From Edaphovirga cremea (GTDB taxonomy: Bacteria > Pseudomonadota > Gammaproteobacteria > Enterobacterales > Enterobacteriaceae): a stretch of 64,000 nucleotides of DNA. The notes beneath the pieces are model-generated. The model searched no databases. It was not told where the DNA came from and was given only the letters and a program-made list of their open reading frames with translations. The stretch spans positions 124,001-188,000 of the forward strand of contig NZ_QOVA01000001.1 of the NCBI RefSeq assembly GCF_003332275.1, given 5' to 3'. Every line of letters begins with the position of its first letter. Position 1 is the first letter of the stretch. Both the position numbers and the translations under genes were made by a program. Of the stretch, positions 48,365 through 57,677 are shown piece by piece.

Positions 48365-49561
48365 ATGGCGTTAACCGATGTAAAGGTAAGAAGTGCAAAG
48401 CCCGCGGATAAGCCCTACAAGCTTACCGATGGCGAAGGAATGCATTTAATGGTTCATCCCAATGGATCTAAATACTGGCGCTTACAGTACCGCTTTGACG
48501 GTAAACAAAAGATGCTGGCATTGGGTATCTACCCTGAGATTTCGTTATCTGAAGCCAGGCAGCGGAGAGAGGAAGCTAAACGGCAAGTCGCTAACGCTAT
48601 CGATCCCAGCGAACAGAAAAAGGTTGAGAAACGAGCTCGCAAAGCGACTGTGGAAAATACCTTCAAAGCGATTGCTCTGGAATGGCATGAGTACAAACGG
48701 CCTAACTGGTCAAAGGGTTACGCTGAAGACATTATGGAGGCGTTTGAAAACGATATCTTCCCGGATATCGGTAAGCGCCCGATTGCAGAGATCAAGCCTC
48801 TGGAGATCCTCAGTTCACTTCGTAAACTCGAAAAACGTGGTGTCCTCGATAAGCTGCGCAAAATCCGCCAGGCCTGTAATCAAGTCTTTCGCTATGCAAT
48901 TGTCACCGGTCGAGCTGAAACTAACCCTGCCTCAGAGCTGGCAAGTGCGTTAACCCCGCCTAAATCTGTGCACTACCCTCATCTGTTAACGGATGAACTT
49001 CCTGCTTTCTTAGAAGCTCTCGCCGCTTATTCGGGGAGCCCAATAACTCGGCTAGCAACAAAGATTCTGATGCTAACAGGCGTTCGTACTATTGAACTCC
49101 GCATGGCTGAATGGAAAGAATTTGATTTCGAAAAGCGAGTTTGGGAAGTGCCGGTAGAAAGGATGAAGATGCGCCGCCCTCACCTTGTACCGCTATCTGA
49201 TCAAGTTGTGGCAGCACTACGAGAGATTCAGGCGATCACAGGCCGTTATAACCTGGTATTTCCTGGGCGTAACGACATCACCAAACCAATGAGCGAAGCG
49301 AGTATCAATCAGGTACTGAAAAGAATTGGGTATCACGGGAAGGCGACAGGACATGGCTTTAGGCACACGATGAGCACCATCCTGCACGAGCAAGGCTATA
49401 ACACGGCTTGGATCGAGTTACAGCTTGCTCATGTGGATAAGAACACCATTCGTGGTACGTACAACCATGCGCAGTATCTGGAGCAGCGTAGGGGGATGTT
49501 GCAGTGGTATGGGGATTTTATCGATACTATTACCAAACCCAAGCTAAAGGATGTTTCATAG
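48365..49561 (+). CDS. P4-type tyrosine integrase of the argU island
   Basis: 398-residue site-specific recombinase. The N-terminal DUF4102 arm-binding domain spans about residues 1-85 (LTDVKVRSAKPADKPYKLTDG), then a SAM-like core-binding domain (100-190), then the catalytic domain. Catalytic residues seen: Arg241 (LTGVRTIELR), His330-x2-Arg333 (GHGFRHT), His356 (LAHVDKN) and the nucleophile Tyr366 (GTYNHAQY). Its position next to the tRNA 3' end, pointing into the accessory region, is the standard layout for integrated islands. It appears intact; excision would need a directionality factor not visible here. Confidence 0.95.
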   Translation: MALTDVKVRSAKPADKPYKLTDGEGMHLMVHPNGSKYWRLQYRFDGKQKMLALGIYPEISLSEARQRREEAKRQVANAIDPSEQKKVEKRARKATVENTFKAIALEWHEYKRPNWSKGYAEDIMEAFENDIFPDIGKRPIAEIKPLEILSSLRKLEKRGVLDKLRKIRQACNQVFRYAIVTGRAETNPASELASALTPPKSVHYPHLLTDELPAFLEALAAYSGSPITRLATKILMLTGVRTIELRMAEWKEFDFEKRVWEVPVERMKMRRPHLVPLSDQVVAALREIQAITGRYNLVFPGRNDITKPMSEASINQVLKRIGYHGKATGHGFRHTMSTILHEQGYNTAWIELQLAHVDKNTIRGTYNHAQYLEQRRGMLQWYGDFIDTITKPKLKDVS

Positions 49562-50017
49562 TAGGGTAACGGCACTTAGCCATCTTTATGGCTAAGTGCC
49601 ATGTAGAAATAATTAACCAGAACGTTAAATACTTTGCATAAAAACCTGCGTCCTAACGAAGCTAATTTTATCGCTATAAGTGGAGATAGAAAGAAATGCG
49701 TTATGCCGTAATTAGGCACTCTATCTCCCTTAGACGCTGTCCACATTACGCGGATAGGATCAATTGCGAAGATGATGGAAGCTATTGGTCGAAGCCATCC
49801 TTTTCCTAGTGGACAGGTCATACAGCACTCAAAGTAGGTAAGTATTCAATATGAATTAATCCTAGGAATTCGAGGGTTCCGCATTGGAACTATTTAAAGA
49901 GGGCATATTTTACGCTCTGGTGTAGTTGCAGAAGGACGAATATTATGTCCAAAACTTTTGGCGATGCTAATGCGTCTGGATGAGGAGGAAAGAATACCCT
50001 CCGGAAGGGAGTTAGTG
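49562..50017. other. Non-coding spacer after the integrase
   Basis: About 455 bases with no coding frame I trust. It starts with a perfect 13-base inverted repeat (49571-49583 / 49588-49600, GGCACTTAGCCAT arms, loop CTTT) with no following T run. It probably also holds the promoter of the STAND gene. Confidence 0.6.
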
Positions 50018-53000
50018 ATGAGTATTGCAGGTATACGCTCCAATCGTGGCGATGGGTATCAGACTCTGGTTGCGTTTGATTGGGCATTGACAGTATTGTC
50101 CGAGCAGGACTTTCAATGGCTTGAGGTCGACTCAATAAACTACTCCGTTGATGATGTCGTTGTCGGTAAAGTTGACGGAGCTTTGATCGCCTGTCAGTGC
50201 AAAAAAAATCAAACCGATTTCAAAGCCTGGACGATAGCTGATCTTGGCGATGAGCTGGACAAAGCCTTCCTTCTGCTGGCTAATAATCCGAAAGTTAATG
50301 TACGCTTCTATTCGAGAAATAACTTTGGCGACCTTGCAAAACTTAAAGAGCACAGTTCATCTCAACCAGACGAAAGTAGTTACCTACAAAGTTTAGGAAA
50401 AGCACAACAGATACTGGATAAAATCCTGTCGAAACAATTGGCGAAAACTGCACTTAGTCTTTCAACGTTTGAATTCCTGCATCGAACCAATTTTGTGACC
50501 AGCGACGATCTGGATCAGATGGAACAGCAGTTACGGATACGTTTACGACACATGGTAAGCAACCCTGCCGCTGCTTTTAATGCACTCTGGGTAAGTCTGG
50601 ATAAACTTGGTGCGCGTATGGGAGATGGTGGTTTATCTACTGCTGTACAACATCGTTTGACAAAAGAGGACCTTCGAACCATTGTCCAGCAGTCCGGAGC
50701 AACTCTTGTTCCGCAAATGGATCTTACAAAGTTGCATCATTCTTTTGCCAGCACCTCTGCTATTGGTAGGTCGTGGCGACGAGATATTGGTGGACTGCGT
50801 ATAGCCAATCCAGTCTTGGATGAACTACTTGTTGCTATTGATGCGCGAAAAAGCTCTATCCTGCTTACAGGACTCCCGGGCTCAGGAAAAACCTGTGTAT
50901 TGCTTGAATTGCAGGAGGCTTTAGAAGAACGAGTAAAAAATCATTCGGACATTGTCCCTCTCTTTATTCAGTCACGTGAGTTCGCTGACCTAGCTACACT
51001 AGAAGATCGTCAGGCTCAGGGTTTGTCACCACAGTGGGTGGAGGAATCTGCAAGACTAGCTGAAAACGCCCATGTGATAATCGTTATTGATTCTTTGGAT
51101 GTATTGTCCATCGCCCGCGAACACCGTGTACTAAAGTATTTTCTTGCGCAGATCGATCGTGTGTTATTGATCCCTAATATCACTGTTGTTACCGCTTGCC
51201 GCGATTTCGATAGACATTACGACAGACAGATTGCTGAACGGCATTGGGATTGTGAATTAAAGTGTCAGTTACTTGACTGGGACGCTGAGATTGCACCATT
51301 ACTCTATTCACTGGGAATTGCGACTACTAATATTGATACTGCAACTCGCGAGCTGATACGCAATCCGCGTGAGCTGGCATTATTCGTCGAGCTAGCCCTG
51401 CGAGATGGCAGTTTCAATGTGGTGACCAGTCAGGCATTGGCGCAACGCTATCTAAATACTATTGTGCTTGCCGAAAGTGAATTAGGAGATATTGCGATAC
51501 AAGCAATTGAAACTATTGCTTCTGAAATGTTGCACTCGAGAAGTTTGGTAGTTCCAAATCAGCGCTTTCCTGCGTCTCAGGATATTCAGAGGAAACTATT
51601 CAGTTTAAATGTATTGCAGAAGACTCAGGATGGTAAGCTAACATTTGGTCATCAAACTTTGTTGGACGTACTTGTAATAAGCCAAGCCATACGGAATGGT
51701 GCTACATTGAGTGAGTTCATAAATGCCTTACCACCCGTTCCGTTTGTACGTCCCAGCATCCGCAGTTTTATCTCTCAATTGGCACAAGGCGAGCGCCGTG
51801 AATTCAGAAAACAACTCAGAGCAGTGTTAACTGGTAACTCAGCATTTCACATCAGACGTCTGGTAGCAGAATCATTTGCAGAACAAAATCCACAGAATGA
51901 AGACTGGTTATTAATACGCGATTTGCGCGAAAAAAACCGTGATGTTTTTCAGGTGATTTATACCGCAGGTAGTTCTATTGAATGGCATTATTTCTGGATT
52001 AACTTCCTGATTCCTTATTTAAAAATGGTCCAGGATGTAGAAGGCATAGAGATGCATGTTCATCGTATTGTTCAATGGAATAATGTTGATACTGCGGGAG
52101 TGGTTTCATTTTGGATTGAAGCACTTGATCTTGATTGGTTTGATGGCAATAAAATTGCAGATCAATTGGCTATGCACATGTCACAAATTAAGTCAGAAAA
52201 TGTCAGCATTGCCGCTCCATTACTTGAACGGCTGCTTACTTTACCGCAATCGGAGCACAGTTTTCTTGGTCAGATTATTGCTAACTGTGTGATGGGTGGA
52301 GTCATTAATGATACTTTGCTGTGGCGTTATATAACAGATGACGTGAGTGAAGATGATTTACAACAGTACACATTCGCTAACAAGCTGCGGTGTCAAGCCC
52401 ATGAGTTCGGGAACCGAAATGATAATTTTCTCCAGCAACGTATGCTGCAATCCAGTGTATTACTAGATCATGCTTTAGAATCAATAGAACATTGGAGCCT
52501 TGTTCAGGCATCACGTTTTGGAGATGCCCGCAAAGGTTACCGGCATGGCTTTTTGGGCGAAACCTCTTTCGAAGATACACATAGCCATAGGGATATGAAA
52601 CATGCTGACAGTATGAACATACTACTTGACGCAATAGAGGATAGCATCCTCCAGCATGCCAAAACAAACTCAGACTGGTGGCAAAAAAACCGTGAACGCA
52701 TTTGTTTTAGCAATGAAGGCGCATTGTTCTACTTTGGCATAATTGCTTGTACTAAATTTCCTGAAACCAATATCGATGCAGTAGGCTCCATGTTGTGCGA
52801 CCGAGAAATGCTTGAGTCTGAACTTACTTATGAATTAGGTGGGCTAATTCAATCAGCATTCAACTTGCTCTCTGCCCCTGCACAAGATGCAGTGGCAGCG
52901 GCTATTTTGACAGTCCACGATGAATATATTTTTAATGAGCACCCCTTGTGGAGATTAAAGGCGCAAGCAGAATTGATCGTACCAATTCCTAGCAATCTTC

Positions 53001-54592
53001 GTTCACCCGAACTACAAGTACTAGTAGATGAATATGAAAGAAAAGCTGGGGTATTAATCCGTCAACCTAACATCCACTCACAAGGCGGTACTGTTAGTGC
53101 CCCATTCTCATCTGAGGTTTTTCTTAGCATCAGCAATAGCGGAGTATTACAACTATTATCACATTATGATGGCCATACTCAACGGGACTGGGATGACTTT
53201 CTTATTGGTGGAGAAAGAGAGGTTGGCTGGCAATTACGCGAAGCTTCCTCCCGTCAACCTGCCCGATTCATAAATTTTTTATCTGATTCTTGGGCAACTA
53301 TTTCTACAAAATTTCGCGATGACATTATGAATGGAGTCGCTACTTTTATGGTCCATCGTTATGGCAACTTAAATACCAACGCAAAATGGGAACCGCTGGA
53401 GGAGCCCAATGCTCCGATCCTTGTAAATCAGATTCTCGATGAACTGGAAAGACATCCGATGCAATGGCGATGCAACTACTCTTCAGCAAAAGCGATTGAA
53501 GCTTGCGCCAATGTCATACAGGACCCAAAAGCGGCAGAGCGACTAATATTTTTAGCTATAGGTTTTGCAGGACTTGATAAATTTGATCAAATTGAGGGGG
53601 ATTCAGTCGATTTGATTTCAAAAGGCATTAATATGGAGAAGGGGAATATTGCTGAAGCCTTGATGATCTTGGCTAGTAATTTCCTTGAGCAAGGACATGA
53701 ATTCCCTAGATTGCTTACACCTACGTTGCGCCGCTTTGCCAACGACGAACATCCTGCGATTCGAGCCTTGATTCTGCGTCGGTTACCATATTTGCAAAGC
53801 AAATCTTTCGATCTAGGTTGGGAGCTGTTCCATTTAGCCATGCATGACACTAATGGGCTTTGGCGAACCGCAGAAAGGTGCCTGTATTACGCTTACCATA
53901 GTCATTTTGAAATAGTAAAGCTTTTGCTGACCCGCCTCCACCGTGAGGGTATTGGTAAAGATCTGGAGACTTGGGGACGTATTTCATCTTTGGCTGTTAT
54001 GACAGGACATATAGACTTTGATGAATTTACGAGAGATTTAAATGCGCTAAATTCAACTGAAGCATGGCTTGGTGCGGCTACTGTCTGGACAAATGCAGAA
54101 AATATCAAACGGCACCGGGATATGTGCCTGGCTGGTATCAATGCGGGTTTAAATGCAGCTGATATACATGCCATTGAAGTTGCAGGACAGTTAGGTCGTA
54201 TTTTTTCCAAAGATAATGGTCTTAATTTTGTGCCGACAGACCTTGTTGCTCGATGTTTTTTAGTCTTTGAAAAAGATAACGTTGGTAAGAATAAAAAACA
54301 TCAATTATTCAGATTTCATGAATGGCTCAACGCAATTTCACAGTATGACCCAGAACAAGCCCTAGCAGCCACCGAAATTTATCTATCCTATATCCGGCAT
54401 AGTAAACAGCACCTATACGATCATAATGATAGCCTTACTCAATTAATGACTCGTCTTTTTGCGGAAGCAGAAGAGCGTGAGGAGTCTGATCATGGTGTAA
54501 TGCTACAACGTGTTGTGTCATTACAAGATATACTACTTTCAATGGGCGTTGAAGGCGTCAACGACTGGTTAAAAGCCGCAGAGCGGCCATGA
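50018..54592 (+). CDS. Avs-like STAND NTPase with N-terminal PD-(D/E)XK nuclease (anti-phage defence)
   Basis: 1524 residues from ATG 50018 (AAGGGAG six bases upstream; a frame from 49958 adds 20 unlikely residues). Residues 1-70 look like a Cap4/DUF4297 restriction-type nuclease: Glu36, Asp45-46, Asp53-Gly and Gln60-Cys-Lys62-Lys63. A STAND NTPase follows: Walker A TGLPGSGKT (284-292), Walker B VIIVIDSLD (353-361) and ITVVTACRDFD (388-398). From about residue 600 the protein is a long helical repeat region, the usual sensor. Avs proteins with this order bind conserved phage proteins (terminase or portal), tetramerise and cut DNA. Assignment to Avs2 or Avs3 needs a phylogeny. It is a single-gene system, opposite in strand to the RADAR genes. 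Confidence 0.85.
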   Translation: MSIAGIRSNRGDGYQTLVAFDWALTVLSEQDFQWLEVDSINYSVDDVVVGKVDGALIACQCKKNQTDFKAWTIADLGDELDKAFLLLANNPKVNVRFYSRNNFGDLAKLKEHSSSQPDESSYLQSLGKAQQILDKILSKQLAKTALSLSTFEFLHRTNFVTSDDLDQMEQQLRIRLRHMVSNPAAAFNALWVSLDKLGARMGDGGLSTAVQHRLTKEDLRTIVQQSGATLVPQMDLTKLHHSFASTSAIGRSWRRDIGGLRIANPVLDELLVAIDARKSSILLTGLPGSGKTCVLLELQEALEERVKNHSDIVPLFIQSREFADLATLEDRQAQGLSPQWVEESARLAENAHVIIVIDSLDVLSIAREHRVLKYFLAQIDRVLLIPNITVVTACRDFDRHYDRQIAERHWDCELKCQLLDWDAEIAPLLYSLGIATTNIDTATRELIRNPRELALFVELALRDGSFNVVTSQALAQRYLNTIVLAESELGDIAIQAIETIASEMLHSRSLVVPNQRFPASQDIQRKLFSLNVLQKTQDGKLTFGHQTLLDVLVISQAIRNGATLSEFINALPPVPFVRPSIRSFISQLAQGERREFRKQLRAVLTGNSAFHIRRLVAESFAEQNPQNEDWLLIRDLREKNRDVFQVIYTAGSSIEWHYFWINFLIPYLKMVQDVEGIEMHVHRIVQWNNVDTAGVVSFWIEALDLDWFDGNKIADQLAMHMSQIKSENVSIAAPLLERLLTLPQSEHSFLGQIIANCVMGGVINDTLLWRYITDDVSEDDLQQYTFANKLRCQAHEFGNRNDNFLQQRMLQSSVLLDHALESIEHWSLVQASRFGDARKGYRHGFLGETSFEDTHSHRDMKHADSMNILLDAIEDSILQHAKTNSDWWQKNRERICFSNEGALFYFGIIACTKFPETNIDAVGSMLCDREMLESELTYELGGLIQSAFNLLSAPAQDAVAAAILTVHDEYIFNEHPLWRLKAQAELIVPIPSNLRSPELQVLVDEYERKAGVLIRQPNIHSQGGTVSAPFSSEVFLSISNSGVLQLLSHYDGHTQRDWDDFLIGGEREVGWQLREASSRQPARFINFLSDSWATISTKFRDDIMNGVATFMVHRYGNLNTNAKWEPLEEPNAPILVNQILDELERHPMQWRCNYSSAKAIEACANVIQDPKAAERLIFLAIGFAGLDKFDQIEGDSVDLISKGINMEKGNIAEALMILASNFLEQGHEFPRLLTPTLRRFANDEHPAIRALILRRLPYLQSKSFDLGWELFHLAMHDTNGLWRTAERCLYYAYHSHFEIVKLLLTRLHREGIGKDLETWGRISSLAVMTGHIDFDEFTRDLNALNSTEAWLGAATVWTNAENIKRHRDMCLAGINAGLNAADIHAIEVAGQLGRIFSKDNGLNFVPTDLVARCFLVFEKDNVGKNKKHQLFRFHEWLNAISQYDPEQALAATEIYLSYIRHSKQHLYDHNDSLTQLMTRLFAEAEEREESDHGVMLQRVVSLQDILLSMGVEGVNDWLKAAERP

Positions 54593-55046
54593 TTGTTCAT
54601 AACCTTTAATATTCAGTATTGTATGTTGATCACGGAGAACAAACGGGCGTACTCTAGGGATAATAGTATTTCCGTTACGTATATTCCTGGAGGATCGTAG
54701 ATATAGTAGGCTTTTTCAAAATAATTATGGACAGGCTCCTCCTTCCATTTGATTCGCTGTAGTTAATCTAGATATTTAGAATATTTAATGTTTACCCATA
54801 AAACCCACTTGCTGCTTATAACTGCCCTAGTCAATTGTGCGTCTAGCATAGTGAATATGAATTAAACTATTTTTTTATCCACTAGGCCTATAATCATGGC
54901 CTAGTGGGCACTTCGTATTCCCCCCTATTTTAGGAAATTGCTATTGGAATAAACTGAAGTGCCACTAGATATGCATGTGTACAGGATATTTCAGTTCACT
55001 ATTTTTCAATCAGAACGATAATTTAATCATTGCAACGCTCCAAGAG
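54593..55046. other. Non-coding spacer between the STAND gene and rdrB
   Basis: About 450 AT-rich bases separating two convergent defence loci. No gene seen. Contains a perfect ten-base inverted repeat, CCACTAGGCC (54879-54888) and GGCCTAGTGG (54898-54907), around TATAATCAT; a T run lies on the wrong side for termination of either neighbour. Confidence 0.6.
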
Positions 55047-57677
55047 TTAGAAGCGGAAGCGTTTAGATGTTTTGTTAATGCGTTCAAGGATCTCCATTGT
55101 CTCATGGCCCGCTCCATTGGCCTCTAAAGCGCGAAGCAAGTGCGCGTATTCCCCTCTTAGACTTGTTGCAAAAATACCAGGGTCATCTGACCCGATAACA
55201 ACAGAGGTTGGGCCAAAGCTTCGCCCATACCCTAACCAACCGACAGCATGATGTTCATTGTAGGATTGATGAATACTGATCCGCACATTACTACTAGGTA
55301 GGGTCTCGATAGCAACACGCCGTTCTTGTAATAACCCAAGAGTTACCGATTGAAGAGCTTCCAAGACCTCAAGATCTAAAATATCAGTCTCACGTGTAAT
55401 CAAGATAGGCTTCCCACTCCTCAATAGGGCGTCTCTGGACACAGCAACACCATGACGACGAAGAAACTGCATGAGAGCATCAGGCTCTCGAAGCTTGCAG
55501 TCCTCGTACATTTTTATTTCGCAATCACGGTCCCGGTCAACATCATGACTTCCATAATTGCGAACAATAGGATCAATGTGTCGCATATGCCAAGCTCTTA
55601 AAAGAAGCTCTGGTGTCAGCAAAGGATCTTGCCAAATTTGCATCGACAATCGCCTTATCTCTAAATCGAGCCGAGGTAGTCTGTCGAGCAAAATGCCTCT
55701 TTGTACCAAAGCCCCCCAAGCAAAAACTAAATCATCGAGCCTGTCCTCAAGCGTCTGAATCACCGCTCCTCCGACGGATGACCACCATTTTGCAGGAATC
55801 AGCCCCGCAGCAGTACCATGGCCAATGCGACAGCCTGCCGATAATTCAAGGAACCGAACTGCCTCGTTGATCGCCCGAAGACCTGAAGCAATATGCACAA
55901 AATCTTCGCCAACGTGATAAGTAAAACGTTTGATACCCGCACGTCGCATCCTTCTAAATACTTGGGCAAAGACTTCTGGACCAGCATGCCGTTCGTTGCT
56001 GGCTGCATCGACCCCTCGGATTATCTCGCAAAGTCCAGTTGTTTTATTCATCAGGGACACTAACGCTCGAGCGGCTTGGTCAGCTTCCCGCCGAGCCTTG
56101 CTATCCCTGCACACTGGCGCAAGATATCCACCATTTTTGAAACGTTCGCGTTCTGATAGGTCAGTTCGCTTGATAAAGTGCACAACAAGCCCGAGGCGAA
56201 GTCGGCGCAAGCTTCGTGGCACTACCTCTCTACCATTTTCGAACTTCCCATCTTCGAGTGAGCGCACTAAGTGCAATATTTCTGAAAGAGAAGAATGAGG
56301 TATATTCGGATTGGAAAATATCCTTGCGAGCTCACCACGCGATTTACCGCTCGGTTCTTCATCTAAGAACTTGAGATAACCTCGCAGGATCTGCATTAGT
56401 CTGTATGCATTTCCATCTGGCGTAGTCTTAGGTGCAAAACGGCCCTCTAGAAAGTCCACCGGTTGCTGAGTTCCACGATCGATCTGTCGGAAACGTTCAG
56501 CAAAGTCCTTCTCGGTTGTTTCTCTCAACTCGTTGAAGGTGATGTACTGGAATTGATCAAAGCCCGTTTGGCCGACCTGCTGAACCAAAAGCCTACAGAA
56601 TTGGGCACGGATAAGTGTGTACCAGAGGAAAGCAATTCCTTGAATACCACCACCATGACTGTCGCTAAGATTAGTAATGATATCAACCAATTGCAGCGCT
56701 TCGGAAGTAATCACTGATAACCCTTTCTCCGCAGGTCTGCTTCGGACAGCGACAGCATATCGTTCTTCCAGGCTAAGATCCTTTGGAACAATATGAACTC
56801 CAGTTTGGCTACAGGCCTCAAGCAAGAAGGACTTTAGTACAACGGCTTTCTCAACCCTCTCTTTCAGGAGTTTTGGTGTTAGTGTGGACTCTTCCTGACG
56901 CAAGAGTCGGTTGACACCGTTTCCAATCGCAGCATGAATCCCATCTTCGCGCTTGATAACTCCGCTGATTGCTCCTACCACCTTAGACGTTTTTCTAAGA
57001 GCATCTATCCAGATTTTCTCAGCCTCTGTGGTTCCGTTGAGATGCATATGAGTTTCATCTAATCCCTCTACTCTACAGAGTTGGTCGAGCAGTGGATCAT
57101 CGTCTACAGGCAACGTGCTGTCGCAAAACCAGTTCTGAACTTTCCGTTGAAAATTTCTGCGTTCCGAGACAGTTTTCCTCTGTATGTTCGGCTGGGCAGC
57201 TATCCAGGCAGCAGAAACTAGCATTGGCGGAATGACGAGAATAAGGTCCTGCCATTCGTCTAGAAAGCGCGACTTTACGCGCAACGAGCCATCATTTGCC
57301 TCGCATAGAAAAGTCCCCGCAAGGCGAGTAAGTAAAAGCACAAGACAACGTGAAGGATCATCCAGGTTTTTCCTTTCTTGCTCCGATAGTTGTTGGTTTG
57401 CACCAGTCAAACTCCAAGCAATCTTATGTTCAAGCGCTTCATCAGTCAGAGAGGGGAACAATTTACGAAACTGCAGAAACCGACCGGTGGCATAGGTGTT
57501 TACGATTGAGGATCGACCTTCAGAATTACCATAGAGCATCTTAAGGTGTAGGTCCGCCGAACTATCTGTCAATCCTATTTCGAGATGAGAAAGCAGATCA
57601 AGATTGGAGGTAATCGCTTTTACAAGCGCCACCTGTGCACGAATCTGAAATCTATCTTCTGTAGTATCCCCAATCAT
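55047..57677 (-). CDS. rdrB: RdrB, RADAR adenosine deaminase
   Basis: 876-residue member of the adenosine/AMP deaminase superfamily with large insertions. Zinc and catalytic motifs in order: His210-x-His212 in DETHMHLNGT, His588 and Glu591 in YHVGED, His620 in IGHGT, PSSNVR (about 794-799), and Asp831-Asp832 in GSDDPGIF. In RADAR systems RdrB forms a large shell and deaminates adenosine nucleotides or RNA (ATP to ITP), starving infected cells. It starts inside the end of rdrA (four-base ATGA overlap), so the two are translationally coupled. The pairing is what makes the RADAR call firm. Confidence 0.9.
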   Translation of the reverse strand: MIGDTTEDRFQIRAQVALVKAITSNLDLLSHLEIGLTDSSADLHLKMLYGNSEGRSSIVNTYATGRFLQFRKLFPSLTDEALEHKIAWSLTGANQQLSEQERKNLDDPSRCLVLLLTRLAGTFLCEANDGSLRVKSRFLDEWQDLILVIPPMLVSAAWIAAQPNIQRKTVSERRNFQRKVQNWFCDSTLPVDDDPLLDQLCRVEGLDETHMHLNGTTEAEKIWIDALRKTSKVVGAISGVIKREDGIHAAIGNGVNRLLRQEESTLTPKLLKERVEKAVVLKSFLLEACSQTGVHIVPKDLSLEERYAVAVRSRPAEKGLSVITSEALQLVDIITNLSDSHGGGIQGIAFLWYTLIRAQFCRLLVQQVGQTGFDQFQYITFNELRETTEKDFAERFRQIDRGTQQPVDFLEGRFAPKTTPDGNAYRLMQILRGYLKFLDEEPSGKSRGELARIFSNPNIPHSSLSEILHLVRSLEDGKFENGREVVPRSLRRLRLGLVVHFIKRTDLSERERFKNGGYLAPVCRDSKARREADQAARALVSLMNKTTGLCEIIRGVDAASNERHAGPEVFAQVFRRMRRAGIKRFTYHVGEDFVHIASGLRAINEAVRFLELSAGCRIGHGTAAGLIPAKWWSSVGGAVIQTLEDRLDDLVFAWGALVQRGILLDRLPRLDLEIRRLSMQIWQDPLLTPELLLRAWHMRHIDPIVRNYGSHDVDRDRDCEIKMYEDCKLREPDALMQFLRRHGVAVSRDALLRSGKPILITRETDILDLEVLEALQSVTLGLLQERRVAIETLPSSNVRISIHQSYNEHHAVGWLGYGRSFGPTSVVIGSDDPGIFATSLRGEYAHLLRALEANGAGHETMEILERINKTSKRFRF

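Noticed and set aside
49576-49821. 81-codon reverse frame in the spacer after the integrase
   Set aside because: No recognisable domain or good ribosome site, and its 3' end runs through the inverted repeat; probably chance.
49958-50017. 20-residue N-terminal extension of the STAND protein
   Set aside because: ATG at 50018 has AAGGGAG at good spacing and starts directly into the conserved nuclease domain (SIAGIRSNRGDGYQ).
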